A stretch of DNA of 8,193 bases from assembly GCA_017964325.1 (NCBI GenBank), contig JAGCSE010000174.1, positions 1-8,193 of the forward strand, in the 5' to 3' direction. The notes beneath the pieces are model-generated. The model was not told where the DNA came from. It did not search any database and saw nothing but the letters and a program-made list of their open reading frames with translations. Both the position numbers and the translations under genes were made by a program. Shown here one piece after another: positions 6,590 to 8,193 of the stretch; positions within the stretch are counted from its first letter, which is position 1, and each line of letters starts with the position of its first letter. Origin of the DNA: Victivallales bacterium (GTDB lineage: Bacteria > Verrucomicrobiota > Lentisphaeria > Oligosphaerales > Oligosphaeraceae).

Positions 6590-7333
6590 ATGAAATGTAT
6601 TGTTTGGGGAATGGAGAATGTACTCCCCTTGTATCCGTTGACGGGAAACTTTCCCAAGCTTCTTTTGAAGGTGAAGGGGAAGACGATTCTCGATTGGCTG
6701 ATTGACGACATTGATACATGTGGATTGGTAGATCAATATATCGTTGTTTCCAACCATAAATTGATCCAACATTTTGAGAAATGGGCGGAAGAGAATGCTA
6801 AGAATACCGTTGTATTGGATGATGGAACATCGGCAAATGAGAGAAGGTTAGGGGGGGTGAAGGACATCCAGTTCGCCATCGATGAATTGAAGCTGGATGA
6901 TGATTTGTTGATTATTACAGGGGACAGCGTGCTGGATTTCAGTTTGGTGAAATTCATCCTGTATGCGTTGGAAAAGAAGACATCCTGCATCATGCGGTAC
7001 TATGAACCAAAGATGCAGAAATTGCAGAGGAGCGGCGTGGTGGTAATTGGCGAGGAGGACCGTGTCATTGACATGAAGGAGAAGCCGGAGAAACCTGAAA
7101 GCACATGGTGTTGCCCGCCGTTTTATATCATTGTGAAAAAAGATGTTCCTTTAGTCGCAAAGGGAATTGCAGCTGGCTGCAAGACAGACGCTCTCGGCAG
7201 CTTCATCGCCTGGCTGTACAAGCAGGTCGCCATCCATGCCATGGAGATGCCTGGTAAACGATATGATATGGGAACAATGGAAAACTATGAGAAGAATAAA
7301 CTAATGTACAATGGGATAATCCATAAATCATAA
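6590..7333 (+). CDS. Sugar-phosphate nucleotidyltransferase-like protein with altered signature loop
   Basis: A 247-residue protein of the NTP_transferase (RfbA/GlmU-N/LicC-like) family, which joins a sugar phosphate or alcohol phosphate to an NTP to make an activated nucleotide donor. Supporting segments are [15 protein letters not shown] (14-28), [10 protein letters not shown] (33-42), YIVVSNHK (50-57), and the metal-binding Asp in TGDS (110-113, D112; usually followed by Asn). There is also a late YDMGTMENY, typical of the family's C-terminal end. The N-terminal glycine-rich signature, normally LAAGxATR before LYPLT, reads WGMENVLP here, losing the catalytic Gly and Arg. The gene may therefore be inactive, regulatory or affected by paired indels. 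It is clearly more AT-rich than its neighbours, has no evident Shine-Dalgarno, and contains a run of seven G at 6851-6857. It is followed after 11 bases by a nucleotide-sugar dehydrogenase, suggesting capsule, O-antigen or other surface glycan synthesis. Confidence 0.82.
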   Translation: MKCIVWGMENVLPLYPLTGNFPKLLLKVKGKTILDWLIDDIDTCGLVDQYIVVSNHKLIQHFEKWAEENAKNTVVLDDGTSANERRLGGVKDIQFAIDELKLDDDLLIITGDSVLDFSLVKFILYALEKKTSCIMRYYEPKMQKLQRSGVVVIGEEDRVIDMKEKPEKPESTWCCPPFYIIVKKDVPLVAKGIAAGCKTDALGSFIAWLYKQVAIHAMEMPGKRYDMGTMENYEKNKLMYNGIIHKS

Positions 7334-7344
7334 TCAAGGAATAT

Positions 7345-8193
7345 ATGGACATTTATAAAAAATTAGTTGACAAGCAAACAAAGCTGTCGTTGGTTGGTCT
7401 GGGCTACGTCGGCATGCCGATCGCCGTGGCGTTCGCGAAGAAGATCAAGGTCGTCGGTTTTGACCTGAACAAGGCGAAAATCGAGCTGTACAAGGCCGGC
7501 ATAGACCCGACGAACGAAGTCGGCGACGACGTCATCAGGAAGACGAAGGTCGAGTTCACGGCGGACGAGGCGAAGCTGAAGGAGGCGACGTTCCACATCG
7601 TAGCCGTGCCGACGCCCGTCTATGACGACCACACGCCGGACCTGACGCCCGTGGAGGGCGCGTCGCGCATTCTCGGCCGCAATCTGAGGAAGGGCAGCGT
7701 CGTCGTGTTCGAAAGCACGGTCTATCCGGGCGTGACGGAGGACGTCTGCGTGCCGATTCTGGAGAAGGAGTCCGGCCTGAAGTGCGGAGTCGATTTCAAG
7801 ATCGGCTACTCCCCTGAGCGGATCAACCCCGGCGACAAGCTGCACCGTCTTGAAAATATCAAGAAGATCGTGTCGGGCATGGACGCGGAGACGCTGGACA
7901 CGGTGGCAAAGGTCTATGAACTGGTGGTGGAGGCGGGCGTGCACCGCGCGCCCTGCATCAAGGTCGCTGAGGCCGCGAAGGTCATCGAGAACTCGCAGCG
8001 GGACATCAACATCGCGTTCATGAACGAGCTGTCGATCATCTTCAACAAGATGGGGATAGACACGAAGTCCGTTCTCGAGGCGGCTGGCACAAAGTGGAAC
8101 TTCCTGAACTTCCGGCCGGGACTCGTCGGCGGCCACTGCATCGGCGTGGATCCGTACTACCTGACGTACAAGGCGGAGATGCTCGGCTACCAC
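7345..8193 (+). CDS. Nucleotide-sugar 6-dehydrogenase (UDP-GlcNAc/GalNAc type), 3' end outside window
   Basis: The first 283 codons of a UDP-glucose/GDP-mannose dehydrogenase family enzyme; the frame is open at the right edge and about a third of a usual 420-440 residue protein is missing. It oxidises the C6 hydroxyl of a nucleotide sugar to a carboxylate with two NAD, producing a uronic-acid donor for surface polysaccharide. The NAD-binding GLGYVG is at 18-23, followed by VAVPTPV (86-92), FESTVYPG (122-129), [11 protein letters not shown] (154-164), the conserved K212 and N216 in AAKVIEN, and the catalytic Cys265 in [11 protein letters not shown] (262-272). The [18 protein letters not shown] stretch resembles TviB/WbpO-type UDP-N-acetylhexosamine dehydrogenases more than UDP-glucose dehydrogenase; this subgroup call is moderately sure. 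AAGGA at 7336-7340 sits 4 bases before the start. Its GC content returns to that of the left-hand operon, unlike the gene just upstream. Confidence 0.92.
   Translation, partial: MDIYKKLVDKQTKLSLVGLGYVGMPIAVAFAKKIKVVGFDLNKAKIELYKAGIDPTNEVGDDVIRKTKVEFTADEAKLKEATFHIVAVPTPVYDDHTPDLTPVEGASRILGRNLRKGSVVVFESTVYPGVTEDVCVPILEKESGLKCGVDFKIGYSPERINPGDKLHRLENIKKIVSGMDAETLDTVAKVYELVVEAGVHRAPCIKVAEAAKVIENSQRDINIAFMNELSIIFNKMGIDTKSVLEAAGTKWNFLNFRPGLVGGHCIGVDPYYLTYKAEMLGYH

Noticed and set aside
6401..6772. Minus-strand open frame (123 codons) crossing the spacer
   Set aside because: No recognisable protein features; it overlaps the structured element and the start of the nucleotidyltransferase gene.
7363..8193. 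Minus-strand open frame of 276 codons at the right edge
   Set aside because: Antisense to the nucleotide-sugar dehydrogenase, whose motifs are unmistakable on the + strand.

Overview
The window is bacterial, densely coded and entirely on the + strand. It holds nine protein genes, the first and last cut by the window edges, and no tRNA, rRNA, CRISPR array or insertion sequence that I can see. High GC in most genes, purine-rich Shine-Dalgarno sites and very short or overlapping gene junctions fit a GC-rich anaerobic Firmicute-type bacterium. Resemblance of several proteins to ones I recall from Negativicutes and Clostridia (Selenomonas or Acidaminococcus type) points the same way. This placement is inference and weak.

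Positions 1-6385 form one tight seven-gene block that looks like a single operon. In order it encodes the C-terminal end of a D-2-hydroxyacid dehydrogenase, an MmgE/PrpD-family protein, a U32-peptidase-like barrel protein, an ATP-grasp ligase, a CitE-like C-C bond lyase (HpcH/HpaI superfamily), and the beta and then alpha subunits of a class I fumarase/tartrate-dehydratase-type hydro-lyase. Gaps are 7 to 27 bases or overlaps. The gene types suggest a small-molecule pathway handling hydroxy- and di- or tricarboxylic acids: redox at a 2-hydroxy acid, hydration/dehydration or epimerisation, C-C cleavage or condensation, and ATP-dependent joining of a carboxylate to an amine or similar group. I do not recognise the whole combination as a named pathway. 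It is the best candidate here for an undescribed system.

Positions 6386-6589 are an AT-rich spacer. It contains a plausible sigma-70 promoter overlapping the end of the alpha-subunit gene, then a compact element predicted by eye to fold as a three-way junction (6442-6507) directly followed by six T residues. This is either an elaborate terminator for the operon or a leader/attenuator RNA for the genes downstream. A perfect TATAAT lies after it.

Positions 6590-8193 begin a second unit concerned with surface polysaccharide. A visibly more AT-rich sugar-nucleotidyltransferase-like gene has a badly altered N-terminal nucleotide-binding signature. Eleven bases after it comes a GC-rich nucleotide-sugar dehydrogenase of the UDP-GlcNAc/UDP-GalNAc 6-dehydrogenase type, which runs off the right edge.
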